From the NCBI GenBank assembly GCA_014523665.1, contig JAATVR010000571.1, positions 1 through 15,223 on the forward strand: a stretch of DNA of 15,223 bases, in the 5' to 3' direction. The notes below the pieces were generated by a model. The model was not told the origin of the DNA. It was given only the letters and a program-made list of their open reading frames with translations, and did not search any database. Source of the DNA: Nitrososphaerales archaeon TH526 (lineage in GTDB: Archaea; Thermoproteota; Nitrososphaeria; Nitrososphaerales; Nitrososphaeraceae). Shown piece after piece: positions 1-7,522 of this stretch. Each line of letters opens with the position of its first letter. The stretch's first letter is position 1. Made by a program: the position numbers and the translations under genes.

Positions 1-219
1 CAAAAACTTAATCGAATCTTTGACAGGTTGAAGCTCATTTACGAACCCACTGTTCATAGTGCCTTCCCTACGATGTTGGTAAAAGAGTTCCAGTAGCTTA
101 CCGTAAGGTCTGACTTTTCGTAACGCTTCTCTTATTTCGCCTGAAGCATGAAACATGAAGAAATCATCATATTTCAGCCAAAAATCGAGTGCCTTATTGT
201 GCTCGCTAGACAATAAATG
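1..219 (-). pseudogene. Remnant of a probable beta-CASP / metallo-beta-lactamase RNase (C-terminal part)
   Basis: On the minus strand a reading frame is open for 73 codons from 219 to the window edge, where it is cut. Its first 40 or so residues resemble the late region of beta-CASP family RNases: 'SSE..KALDFWLKYDDFF' followed by 'MFHASG' and 'EIREALRKVRP'. In intact members the equivalent segment reads like 'SEPF...W....HMHVSGHA...lre.l..v.P'. The histidine of the HASG motif is present, but the usual following 'HA' and the later 'PIHTE' segment are not recognisable. The frame begins directly after an in-frame stop (220-222) with no start codon, and earlier parts of the family are not seen upstream, so this is read as a 5'-truncated, decayed gene. 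The family call rests on motif memory only; the sequence left of the window would decide. Confidence 0.45.
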
Positions 220-222
220 TCA

Positions 223-779
223 CTCGGATTTCTTCTATATAAACCACTTCATATCTCGATCTTTGGATTCGAAATCAGCGTATCACGTATCGTATACGCC
301 AATATCCTATGTTTGTGCATATTACAAAAAGCCAAGCAAGCACATTCGGTACCCATCCTATCCACCAAAATTGATCCTGGAACGCCTGTGAAGGCCGAAA
401 TGCTTACAACGATAGCGTTGCGAATGCGGTGAGATAATTAGCCTGCTACCAGTTGCACTTAAGCCCACGTGCAACACCTGCGATATTTGCCCCACAGCAA
501 GAAATCCCATCCGATATTGTAGCAGTAGGCGATAGCTCTTGTGTGAGCGATGATGGGGGACCACACGGTAAAGAAACAATATCTACAATAGAATGTATAG
601 GAATAACTAATACTCTGGCATCTTAAATATGAGCTACGATCTTAAATGTAAGTTACGATATCTATATATTAGAAGTAACTAAACTGATATAATTTGATAC
701 TATGTTTAAGAATCTAGGTCAGTACTGATTTCAACTTTGAGGGATTGGGCACCTGGAGTTAACGTGCCACTACCAGAGC
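223..779. other. Non-coding or decayed stretch
   Basis: No convincing gene. Short overlapping reading frames occur on both strands. One plus-strand stretch from about 438 to 624 reads 'IPSDIVAVGDSSCVSDDG' and has a protein-like composition, but it has no start codon and no family I recognise. It may be debris from another gene. The last part (about 600-780) is AT-rich upstream sequence for the small protein that follows. Confidence 0.4.
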
Positions 780-783
780 GTGG

Positions 784-793
784 AATTTATTTA
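784..793 (+). promoter_or_regulatory. Candidate TATA box for the small I9-like protein
   Basis: The sequence AATTTATTTA is centred about 27 bp upstream of the ATG at 816, the spacing expected for an archaeal leaderless transcript. Because this box lies inside the first codons of the longer reading frame (ATG at 780), it favours 816 as the true start. Confidence 0.45.
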
Positions 794-815
794 CCAATCT
801 GTGTTTCTTGTGGTA

Positions 816-1109
816 ATGGCTAAAGTCGATCATAGATTGGTATCTAAGTTAAATTCAGCCCTCGACAATGAAAAAATAAGGGTGGTTGTTGGCTTTAATT
901 TAGAGAAAAAATCAAAGGATAGTGTTACTAGCATACTACATGAAGCAGAACTAGCATCAAGTCAGAAACCTGAAAATTTGAGATATTATGAGAAATTAGG
1001 GTTTCTTGTCTTAGAGGCAAGACCTCAGTATGTACAAAAACTTACTGAAAATCCAAATATTTCTACCATAGCACTGGCAAGGGATGACGATTTCTATATG
1101 ATAAAATAA
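816..1109 (+). CDS. Small protein resembling a stand-alone subtilase propeptide (I9-like)
   Basis: A 97-residue protein if started at the ATG at 816 (109 residues from 780). It has no signal peptide or membrane segment. The layout resembles propeptides/inhibitors of S8 proteases (MEROPS I9 type): an early beta strand 'IRVVVGFN' (about residues 22-29), a helix rich in charged residues, a second strand 'LGFLVLEA' and the terminal 'VQKLTENPNISTIALA'. I9 domains similarly end with a '...v..L...p.V..Ie.d' strand. A diverged second copy lies 190 bp downstream, and a split S8 subtilase is on the other strand at 7521-9960. Functionally it could be a protease inhibitor or folding chaperone in trans. 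That role is inference from shape; no catalytic residues are expected. The gene is probably real because the same family is repeated next to it. Confidence 0.6.
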   Translation: MAKVDHRLVSKLNSALDNEKIRVVVGFNLEKKSKDSVTSILHEAELASSQKPENLRYYEKLGFLVLEARPQYVQKLTENPNISTIALARDDDFYMIK

Positions 1110-1301
1110 AAGTATTGCAGCAGCCGAGTAATGCAAGAGCTATTGAGTTGGCTGGGTCAGCACTAAGCATTCTAATCTCAGGTTCATTAGCATGATCCTC
1201 TTGCATTGTTGTAAATAAGGGCTTCTGAAATTCATTTCAGCATTGTCTGATTGATTTTGGTCATCCCACAAGAATGAAGAATATCCTCACCGTAGGACTC
1301 T

Positions 1302-1532
1302 ATGTTCATTAGGGATATTCCTGGGATACTAGAACTCTGGTTCGTTTCCAATAAAACGCTGGATAAAATCGAGGCAGCAACGAATCAGAAACCTAAAAAC
1401 AATAAATATTATGAGAATGTAGAGATTCTCCTAATCAACGCATCACCGCAATGTATCCAAAAGTTGAATGAAGAATCAAACATTTCTACAATAGCACTGG
1501 CTGCGGAAGACGATTTCCACATGGTCGACTGA
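1302..1532 (+). CDS. Second, N-terminally shortened copy of the I9-like small protein
   Basis: A 76-residue frame whose residues from about 25 on match the upstream neighbour: 'QKPKNNKYYENVEILLINA' against 'QKPENLRYYEKLGFLVLEA', and the shared tail 'NISTIALA' followed by an acidic DDF and an H/Y-M ending. The first part does not match. The 'VVVGF' strand and about ten residues of the next helix are missing, and an in-frame stop lies 9 bp upstream of the ATG. It is therefore either a degenerating tandem duplicate or a gene with a different N-terminus. No TATA-like box at the right distance is evident, unlike for the first copy. Confidence 0.45.
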   Translation: MFIRDIPGILELWFVSNKTLDKIEAATNQKPKNNKYYENVEILLINASPQCIQKLNEESNISTIALAAEDDFHMVD

Positions 1533-1677
1533 AAGGTCAGCGAGGATTCGCTTCATCCCATACTAATCGCAAAAATTCATGTACATAATGATTGCTCTGT
1601 CATGCCCTAAAATTCTAATTCCAGCGCAAAAATATTGTGCGTATTTTCTGGTCTAAAAAATAAAGCTGTTTAAAAAT

Positions 1678-2132
1678 TCAATTATTGACAAGACTGAACT
1701 TCACTCTGTTGCCCATAATATTCATCGTTTGATGCCCTCCAACCTTTTTTGGTATATCATTATCAAACATGGAGAAGTCGTAGATCTTCCCCTCAAATTG
1801 GACCTCACATTCTTGTGCAACAGGAAGCTTGTAGACGTTTGATAAGTTGACATCTTTTGAAAGACTTCCTCCTGGATCAATATGCAGATAATCGTTCTTT
1901 TGAGGCTGACCACGTTTAACCATTATTCCTTCATAGGGGATTTAACCATTATTCCGTCGCAGATAACATGGAATATATTTCCTTTTATACCTTCTAACGG
2001 TGTATACCAAGTAAGAACCCATAAATCTTTATCTGATAAATTATGTAATACAAAATCGATCATAACTGGATTATCTTTACGATAACTATCTTGAGCTTTG
2101 AGTTCATATTTCATTTTATTGGTAGATGACAT
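1678..2132 (-). pseudogene. M35-peptidase-associated domain protein, frameshifted
   Basis: Two overlapping minus-strand frames together make one domain of about 145 residues. It is like the non-catalytic N-terminal domain seen before peptidyl-Lys metalloendopeptidases (M35/deuterolysin group). The first frame (2132-1923) carries 'LSDKDLWVLTWYTPLEG' and ends in 'GIMVKSPMKE'. The second (to 1678) resumes with 'MVKRGQPQKNDYLHIDPGGS' and ends with 'NRVKFSLVNN'. No HExxH protease domain follows, so this is a stand-alone domain or a truncated gene. The break lies at an imperfect 26-bp duplication (1915-1955). A TATA-like box at 2136-2144 is 26 bp upstream of the codon at 2114 (Met7), so the true start is probably 2114 rather than 2132. 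A second copy of the same domain lies at 4075-4215 on the other strand. Confidence 0.6.
1915..1955. repeat. Direct repeat at a frameshift (26-bp offset)
   Basis: The 15-mer TTTAACCATTATTCC occurs at 1915-1929 and again at 1941-1955. On the minus strand each copy encodes 'GIMVK' or its out-of-frame version. Removing one 26-bp unit joins the two reading frames of the M35-associated domain ('CDGIMVKRGQP'). Loss of one G near 1930 would be an alternative cause of the shift. Confidence 0.7.
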
Positions 2133-2135
2133 TTC

Positions 2136-2144
2136 TATAAATAA
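2136..2144 (-). promoter_or_regulatory. Candidate TATA box for the M35-associated domain gene
   Basis: TTATTTATA on the minus strand is centred 26 bp upstream of the ATG at 2114, fitting a leaderless archaeal start. It is too close to the ATG at 2132 to serve that codon in the same way. Confidence 0.4.
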
Positions 2145-2619
2145 TGTATTGATTCTCTAGGTTATATCAACTCCGATTCCTTTTCAGTATCTTGTGAGAC
2201 TAGTTGGCACTGTTGAGGCAGCGACCGAACGGGAGTGTATCAGAACTTTCTCTTAAATTAACTAGTAACTTTATGTGTGTGAAGTTCTACGGCCCCGAGT
2301 ACTAAAGATTGAAGATACTGGAATCTAATAATGGATCAAAACTATCTTCAACATAAATACTACATAGGATTCCCGGACTGTTCCCAGTTAAATAGCTATG
2401 GACATCCTAATTTTTTACAATGGCCAAGTCTAAAGAATAGAAGACGTAGAGCGACTTCAGATTGTGTTTATTCTTCGCTACTGCTAATTCTTCATGACGG
2501 GTTGTTTAAAAAACGTCTGAAAAATAATCTCCTTAAATTCTATTATATAATTTCGTTATTAATCTCGGGTAAAATGGTATCAGTATAATGGAAGTAAGAA
2601 ACAGAGTACCAAAATATTC
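2145..2619. other. Gene-free stretch between two broken genes
   Basis: I see no supported gene. A plus-strand frame at 2331-2588 (85 codons) has an odd composition, with a run of four arginines and a hydrophobic tail, no family resemblance and no promoter, so it is left uncalled. The rest is AT-rich. Confidence 0.4.
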
Positions 2620-3515
2620 CTAATAAGTGGTCCTTCTTGATGCGGTGGCAACGGTGGCTAGTATCATCTTTGTAACCGATACTAAATAATTCCAATCTAT
2701 TAACGAAGGGGAATCCGTGGAAGATTGATAATGGGGATTTTGATTCTCGTCCGCAGAACCATCATTGGCCCCAGCAACCACATATCCTTCTGCCTCAAAT
2801 GGTTCATAATCACTATTCCAAATTGAGCCTGGACTAATCTGTAGATGACATATTTGCCATAATTTTTCCAAACTCCACAGAATCATGAATATTTCCCTTA
2901 ATTTGATTTTGCTCTGAATCAGTGTTGTTATCTCTCTCTATTACAACTATTCCGGGATTTAGTTTAGGATAACCTATCATGTCTAGGTTAATTAACCTGT
3001 AGATATCGATGTTATTTTCCTTGACAAATTTTGCATAATGCTTTGAACCCAACAAGCCTTGTTCTTCACTAGAGAACAATGCAAATTGCAGATTATACTC
3101 TATGTCTTTGTATGGAGTATTCGAGCTATCTCTGACTCCACTAGCATCATCATTTGCCCCGGGAACTCGTGAAGTAGAGTCACTAAGATCCTCTGTTCTA
3201 GAGTCGTAATGAGCACAAACAAGAACACATTTGTTGCTAGTTCCATTCTTCTTACAAATTACATTTTTTTAAATGCAAATTGTCACCATCTATACCTTCT
3301 CTATAGTCATGGAATGAGATATTATCATATCCGATATTCTTAAATTCATTCTTTAGCCACTCAGCTACTTCATTGACGTATCCTGATTTACTGTGCCTAG
3401 TGTGATAAGAGGTTAGCCTAGTTAAACTTGATTTCATTGAATCTACTGAAACTTGCATTAACAACGGTTCGAGTTTATCTTCAATCTTTTTTGTTTTTTC
3501 TAGCGGCCTTATCAA
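2620..3515 (-). pseudogene. M28 family aminopeptidase, two frameshifts and a lost zinc ligand
   Basis: Three consecutive minus-strand frames give one M28 zinc aminopeptidase of about 295 residues. Frame 1 (3515 to about 3262) has the typical start 'LTSYHTRHSKSGY'. Frame 2 has the metal-site motifs 'VCAHYDSR' (His), 'PGANDDASG' (Asp), 'FSSEEQGLLGSKHY' (Glu base/ligand) and 'NLDMIGY' (Asp). Frame 3 (about 2840 to 2620) has the C-terminal 'SDYEPFEAEGY' and 'PHYQSSTDSP'. In the family this last segment normally reads 'P.YH..tD' and its His binds zinc; here it is Gln. The first shift sits in a run of seven A (7 T on the plus strand, 3262-3270 region) and the second at about 2838-2845. The TTG at 3515 has a TATA-like AATTATTAAAG about 25 bp upstream. 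No signal peptide is seen, so secretion is uncertain. Almost certainly inactive. Confidence 0.8.
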
Positions 3516-3546
3516 ACAACCCTTGGTACTGCTTTAATAATTGATG

Positions 3547-4074
3547 AAAGTATTTTAGAAAGATCTGCTTAAGTTAGACACAATTATGGGTCACTGTCAA
3601 GGTACAGGTATACAAATATTTTTATGGATTTATATCTAATATAGCTTTGCGAGGCATTGCGAGTCTTTCAATTATTTTAGCGTCTGCATTTACTATCTAT
3701 GGTAAAGACGGTCTATATTCGTAATATAGGTAATTGGTGTCTAGAAGCATTGATCTTGGCCTGAAGTAGGTAATGTAATCATAGTTGGAAGAAACATGTG
3801 ATTTGCATGTGTATAAAGTACAATAATGAAACATATATGGACTGCAGTGTTTCCGTTCTTAAAGATATTGTGAATATAAATATGGTAATTTTATTTGTGT
3901 TCATAGTAAGACAAGTAATTTTTTGCAGTTTTGCAAATGCAGGGATCCAGCACGTCAGACAGCTTAAGTGGCTTGCAATTGGCAGTAGCTAGAAGAATCA
4001 AGTTTAAATACTGTCGAATAAATTGACTTTGCATGAACGAAAATAATAGTGCTTCATTGAAACTTTCTGCATAG
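3547..4074. other. Gene-free stretch
   Basis: No supported gene or RNA. A plus-strand frame at 3798-3992 has no recognisable family. The sequence separates the M28 remnant from the oppositely oriented M35/M14 chimera, and one or more rearrangement points may lie here. Confidence 0.4.
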
Positions 4075-4557
4075 CTTGAGTTAAATAGGATTCAGTATGG
4101 TGCAGAGGATCAACAGAAGCTCAAATTTACTCTTAATAATGAATCCGATGAAACCTTGTGTGTACTTAAGTGGTACACACCACTAGAGGGTTTCAAAGAC
4201 GACCTGTTCAGAGTAAAAAAACAAGAGGAGTCAGTACCAAACCCATTTCTTGGTCCATTTTCAGAAGTACATAAGCATGCAGGAGTGGATTTGAACCGCA
4301 ATTATGGTTTTCTTTGGGAAGGCGGAATTGGGACTCAAGAAAATGGTATGAATTTAACTTACGCTTATAAAAGAAATGAACCTCTTTCCGAACCAGAATC
4401 AAAAAATGTCAGGCACCTATTCGATACATTCAAAAATATCAAATGTTTTGTCGATATTCACTGTCATGCAGGGAAAATCCTTATGAGCTGGGGCGACGAT
4501 GATGCCCAGTGTTTTTACCCTGAACAAAACTATAGAGATCGTGACTATTCTGACTAG
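4075..4557 (+). pseudogene. Chimeric remnant: M35-associated domain fused to an M14 carboxypeptidase fragment
   Basis: The frame opens after a stop at 4072-4074 with no ATG and runs about 160 codons. Residues 1-50 or so repeat the M35-associated domain: 'NNESDETLCVLKWYTPLEG' against 'HNLSDKDLWVLTWYTPLEG' in the copy at 1678-2132. After 'DDLFRVKK' the sequence switches to an M14 zinc carboxypeptidase: 'HAGVDLNRNYGFLW' (the substrate-binding Asn-Arg segment), 'EPLSEPESKNV' and 'VDIHCHAGKILMSWGDD' (a zinc-ligand His). The family's upstream HxxE zinc motif and downstream catalytic Glu are absent, and the frame stops soon after 'NYRDRDYSD'. It cannot be an active carboxypeptidase. The simplest reading is a deletion that joined the front of one gene to the middle of another. 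Confidence 0.7.
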
Positions 4558-4757
4558 AGCGGGCGAACATCAGTCATTATCTTAATCGGCGGGTTCAATT
4601 AGCATTAAAATTTATTAAACTTTGTATTTTAGTATTGCATTTCATTGCGATATCAATCGTAGTTAATAGTGGTGAAACTAGAAGTATAATGAATCATCAA
4701 ATTGAAAAATTAGAAGGACAAGATAGAAATTGAATCGGATTCTTGGTAGGGAGAGAT

Positions 4758-5753
4758 TCAATCTGATACCTTCTTTTTGGATTCCTCATGACTTTCCAGC
4801 TGATCTTCCGGAATATGAAAGGTCATGCCCCGATGCACCTCTCGCCCTGCAGGAGCAGCTGGTATTTTGACCACTCCTACAGCGATTGAATTGGCTATCA
4901 AATTAATAGTATATGTCCCAAGAGTGAACTGATCTCCAGGGTTGACAGAGTAATAGCCCTGTTCGTCGATGAAGTATGCACGGAGAGTTACTGTGCCTGT
5001 CACTAAACCAACTTCTGGCGAAGGTGAAACGAACTGCACGTAGATATTAGCCTGAACAGAATCTTCGGGCGGGACAGGAGGTCCGACAGTGACAATGCCT
5101 TGGTCTGGGGGATTTGAAAAGCTAGATGAACCGCCAAAGCTGCTGATTTCAAAGTGGACTGGACGACAAGTTTGCACATCGATATGACGGTAAGTAGTTA
5201 GACCTGAAGGTACATCACCAAAGTTCAAAGACCCGACTGGCATACTCACTATAGGTTTATCCGTATCGTACCAAGTGTTAATGGCATGATGGTCGATGAC
5301 GTCTGCAATCGTCGTCGTAACTGGCCAAGTAGGGGGTAAGAAATAGGCCATCACATCGGGTAGATTGTGACCAGGCTCCTCCCCAGCTGTTGGTAAATAT
5401 TCATTGGTGGGCGAACTATGTTTCTGCTGCCACACTGCCCAGAGACGGTCTATGTTACAGTGGTGGAGGAAAAAGACGGGATCATTAGGAGATGCCATGA
5501 ATGACATACTCCCAGCGGGATCCCATGTAGGAAAACCACCGCCCACCCACGGATGCGGAGGGTTATGGAATCGATATTCGTTAGTTTTGCGATAAGATGC
5601 ATTAATCTGTGGTAAGGTAGGGTTTGTCATCATCCCTTCAACAAATGGAGATGCATCGTAAGGAGTCACCCCCAAGCCATTACGAACCAGGTTTTTGGTA
5701 GGCAAAGAAGCAGGTGGTGACTGTCCAGGAGGACGACGTCGAAGTTTCGGCAT
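4758..5753 (-). CDS. Tyrosinase, C-terminal part (copper site B and beta-rich tail), separated by a frameshift
   Basis: This 331-codon frame continues the tyrosinase of the neighbouring frame. Residues 3-30 ('KLRRRPPGQSPPASLPT') match the linker of type-3 copper tyrosinases. Copper site B is complete: 'HNPPHPWVGG' (His63, His67) and 'NDPVFFLHHCNIDRLW' (His98 as third ligand). After residue about 115 comes a long beta-rich C-terminal region of roughly 200 residues, possibly the domain that shields the active site in other tyrosinases. The enzyme oxidises phenols to o-quinones. The ATG at 5753 is probably only the first start after the frameshift and not a real initiation site. It has a stop at 4758 and no signal peptide. 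Tyrosinases are known from ammonia-oxidising archaea. Confidence 0.8.
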   Translation of the reverse strand: MPKLRRRPPGQSPPASLPTKNLVRNGLGVTPYDASPFVEGMMTNPTLPQINASYRKTNEYRFHNPPHPWVGGGFPTWDPAGSMSFMASPNDPVFFLHHCNIDRLWAVWQQKHSSPTNEYLPTAGEEPGHNLPDVMAYFLPPTWPVTTTIADVIDHHAINTWYDTDKPIVSMPVGSLNFGDVPSGLTTYRHIDVQTCRPVHFEISSFGGSSSFSNPPDQGIVTVGPPVPPEDSVQANIYVQFVSPSPEVGLVTGTVTLRAYFIDEQGYYSVNPGDQFTLGTYTINLIANSIAVGVVKIPAAPAGREVHRGMTFHIPEDQLESHEESKKKVSD

Positions 5754-6189
5754 CTACAATATGTAGAACCCAATCTGATGTGCCGTCCATATTAGTCCTA
5801 AATGGCCCTGTACGAACGATAAGCGTGTCTGTCTCCCCTAAGCCTCCCATAAAGTCATCTACAAATGGCCACCCAGGATCAATAGATGATCTAGCTGTGG
5901 TCCAATACCAATAAGGGATTGTCAGAGTGGGGTCTGAGACGGCATTTCGCATATCTTGTTCAACCACACGAAGTAACTCACGGTGCCAGGGCAAAAATGC
6001 AGAACCACGGTGAGCTCCATGCATGGCGTGCAGATGTAGCCAGACATAATCATCCCATCGACTAATTGAACCGTCTGCTGCTGCGGCAGGAATTTGGCTA
6101 GAAACTGCATTTTTTAGCATTAGCGCCGCTTCAACGAACTTGGATTTCTCGGGCGGGCTTAGATCCTTGATGCCTTTACGGCAAAGCAT
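5680..6189 (-). CDS. Tyrosinase, N-terminal part (copper site A), ending in a frameshift
   Basis: From the ATG at 6189 the protein begins 'MLCRKGIKDLSPPEKSKF', the usual first helix of bacterial-type tyrosinases. Copper site A follows: 'WLHLHAMHGAHRGSAFLPWHR', with His52 or His54, His60 and His69 as ligands, then 'IPYWYW' and 'RTGPF'. The true coding match ends near 'SDWVLHIV' (about 5750); the remaining 20-odd codons to 5680 are out-of-frame. Skipping one base there (+1) rejoins the C-terminal half, giving a protein of about 475 residues. The frame is open further upstream to 6288, but a TATA-like box at 6211-6223 supports the start at 6189. As it stands the enzyme lacks copper site B and should be inactive unless the shift is an error or is bypassed. 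Confidence 0.8.
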   Translation of the reverse strand: MLCRKGIKDLSPPEKSKFVEAALMLKNAVSSQIPAAAADGSISRWDDYVWLHLHAMHGAHRGSAFLPWHRELLRVVEQDMRNAVSDPTLTIPYWYWTTARSSIDPGWPFVDDFMGGLGETDTLIVRTGPFRTNMDGTSDWVLHIVDAETSTSSSWTVTTCFFAYQKPGS

Positions 6190-6210
6190 GATTATTAGTC
6201 TGCTACTCGC

Positions 6211-6223
6211 TTTAATTAATAAG
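6211..6223 (-). promoter_or_regulatory. Candidate TATA box for tyrosinase
   Basis: CTTATTAATTAAA on the minus strand is centred about 28 bp upstream of the ATG at 6189, fitting a leaderless transcript. It is part of the divergent intergenic region shared with the hydrolase gene on the plus strand. Confidence 0.45.
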
Positions 6224-6494
6224 TATGTCGATCTCTCATTTGCCAACATGCCTGGTAAGGATGAAATTGAATTTCTCGATTCAACCACTTACAAATTATA
6301 AAATCATTCTAACGATGTTTTACGTCCTTATGTATTCTGAAACTACTTCTCATGTTTTAGGCATTAATAATTTCTTTATTCCTACACCTCTGCCTCCACG
6401 CACTTATCCACAATGATGAGATATAAGTAACGTCTGGCATACATGCAGTTCTCATATCAAGTATCTTAAACACATTTGCAATCTTTGCAAGCTA

Positions 6495-6510
6495 TATATA
6501 TTTATATATC
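6495..6510 (+). promoter_or_regulatory. Candidate TATA box for the poly-gamma-glutamate hydrolase gene
   Basis: An AT run containing TTTATATATC (6501-6510) lies about 32 bp upstream of the ATG at 6537, which would leave a leader of only a few bases. No Shine-Dalgarno sequence is present. Confidence 0.45.
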
Positions 6511-6536
6511 TTTAGTACTTTCATCCTAGCCAATCT

Positions 6537-7469
6537 ATGATGAGCAATAATCAAGGATCCTACTCGGCCCGATTCGAACTAGATACACGTCCACCTTCTG
6601 ATAGGCTTGCTAGAGAACATTGTATGGCAAATCGTGTTCAGATTGAAAAGATAGATAGACATCGAGACGAACAAGTTCGTATAGAATTTCCCACGGCAAA
6701 GGGGGCTATTAGTGCAATATACACAGTATCTGTATTTCACAATGATGACGCAGATCTTGTGTTGCTAGGAAGAAAAATTGAAAACGAGCTACAGAATTGT
6801 CAACTCTCAAATAACGCTTGCAAAGGCGAGGTAATAGCTCAGATCATGATAGAAGATCTTGATGGTGATAAGGAGGCAGAGAAACGCGGTGAATTGATTG
6901 AACATTTAGATCACTACGGCCAAAATCGCAAGCTAGTGGTGATCGCGCCTCACGGCGGTGAGATCGAAAAGTGGACTGATAATCAAGCAGAATACATCGG
7001 AAATCATCTTTCATCCGATCGTGTATCTCTATGGATATGTAAGGGTTTTAGTAGCAAAGACGATGACGATGCATTCGAGCGCTGGCATATCACTGCGACA
7101 GATATTAGCGAAAAATCATTCCCCAAGCTTAACACCATTTTTGGACCGAAGTTTGAATATTCCATCGCCTTTCATGGGTGGGGCAAAGATTTTATTTGCA
7201 TCGGAGGAAGCACGGCAAGCGCGAATGATGGTTTGATTGGGGAAATCAAGGATGCAATCAAGAATGCTCTAATAGCGAATGGCAGTAATATTGACGTCAA
7301 GGATTCCGATTGTCCTGAAGGATTTAACGGCAATAACCCGAAGAACATCGTGAACCGACTAGGCATAAAAGGTATACAAATTGAACAATGCATGGAAGCC
7401 CGGGAAAAATACCATGATGATATTGCTCAGGCAGTTGCTGATGTTATCCGTCCCAGGATCAATATGTAA
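6537..7469 (+). CDS. Poly-gamma-glutamate hydrolase family protein (DUF867/YjqB-like)
   Basis: A 310-residue intact protein. The C-terminal half (about 130-308) has the signature of the DUF867/UPF0714 family, to which the phage enzyme PghP belongs: 'VVIAPHGGEIEKWT' (His139, Glu144), 'RWHITATDI' (183-190), 'IAFHGWG' (His213) and 'FICIGG'. By analogy with PghP these His/Glu/His residues would bind zinc in a carboxypeptidase-like fold that cuts gamma-glutamyl bonds. The first about 125 residues are an extra N-terminal region I do not recognise. There is no signal peptide, so the protein appears cytosolic. The gene is divergent from the tyrosinase and convergent with the S8 subtilase, 51 bp apart. 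A second ATG follows directly at 6540. The natural substrate here is unknown; bacterial and phage relatives act on poly-gamma-glutamate capsules. Confidence 0.8.
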   Translation: MMSNNQGSYSARFELDTRPPSDRLAREHCMANRVQIEKIDRHRDEQVRIEFPTAKGAISAIYTVSVFHNDDADLVLLGRKIENELQNCQLSNNACKGEVIAQIMIEDLDGDKEAEKRGELIEHLDHYGQNRKLVVIAPHGGEIEKWTDNQAEYIGNHLSSDRVSLWICKGFSSKDDDDAFERWHITATDISEKSFPKLNTIFGPKFEYSIAFHGWGKDFICIGGSTASANDGLIGEIKDAIKNALIANGSNIDVKDSDCPEGFNGNNPKNIVNRLGIKGIQIEQCMEAREKYHDDIAQAVADVIRPRINM

Positions 7470-7502
7470 ATTTATTGAGAAACCGCCACGCAAACAAAAG
7501 TC

Positions 7503-7522
7503 GATACTGCTCAATCAGTATC
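7503..7522. terminator. Hairpin between convergent genes
   Basis: A perfect 7-bp inverted repeat GATACTG/CAGTATC with a 6-base loop lies between the hydrolase stop (7469) and the end of the S8 gene, overlapping the S8 stop codon. It may mark or stabilise transcript ends for both genes. There is no clear T-run, so the terminator role is weakly supported. Confidence 0.3.

Noticed and set aside
358..579. Minus-strand frame of 73 codons
   Set aside because: Arg/His/Ser-rich with no motif; the opposite strand reads at least as protein-like, so no strand can be chosen.
2331..2588. Plus-strand frame of 85 codons
   Set aside because: Odd composition, no promoter and no recognisable domain between two decayed genes.
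3262..3270. Programmed frameshifting at the seven-A run in the M28 gene
   Set aside because: A second frameshift and the lost zinc ligand downstream make a functional recoding site unlikely.
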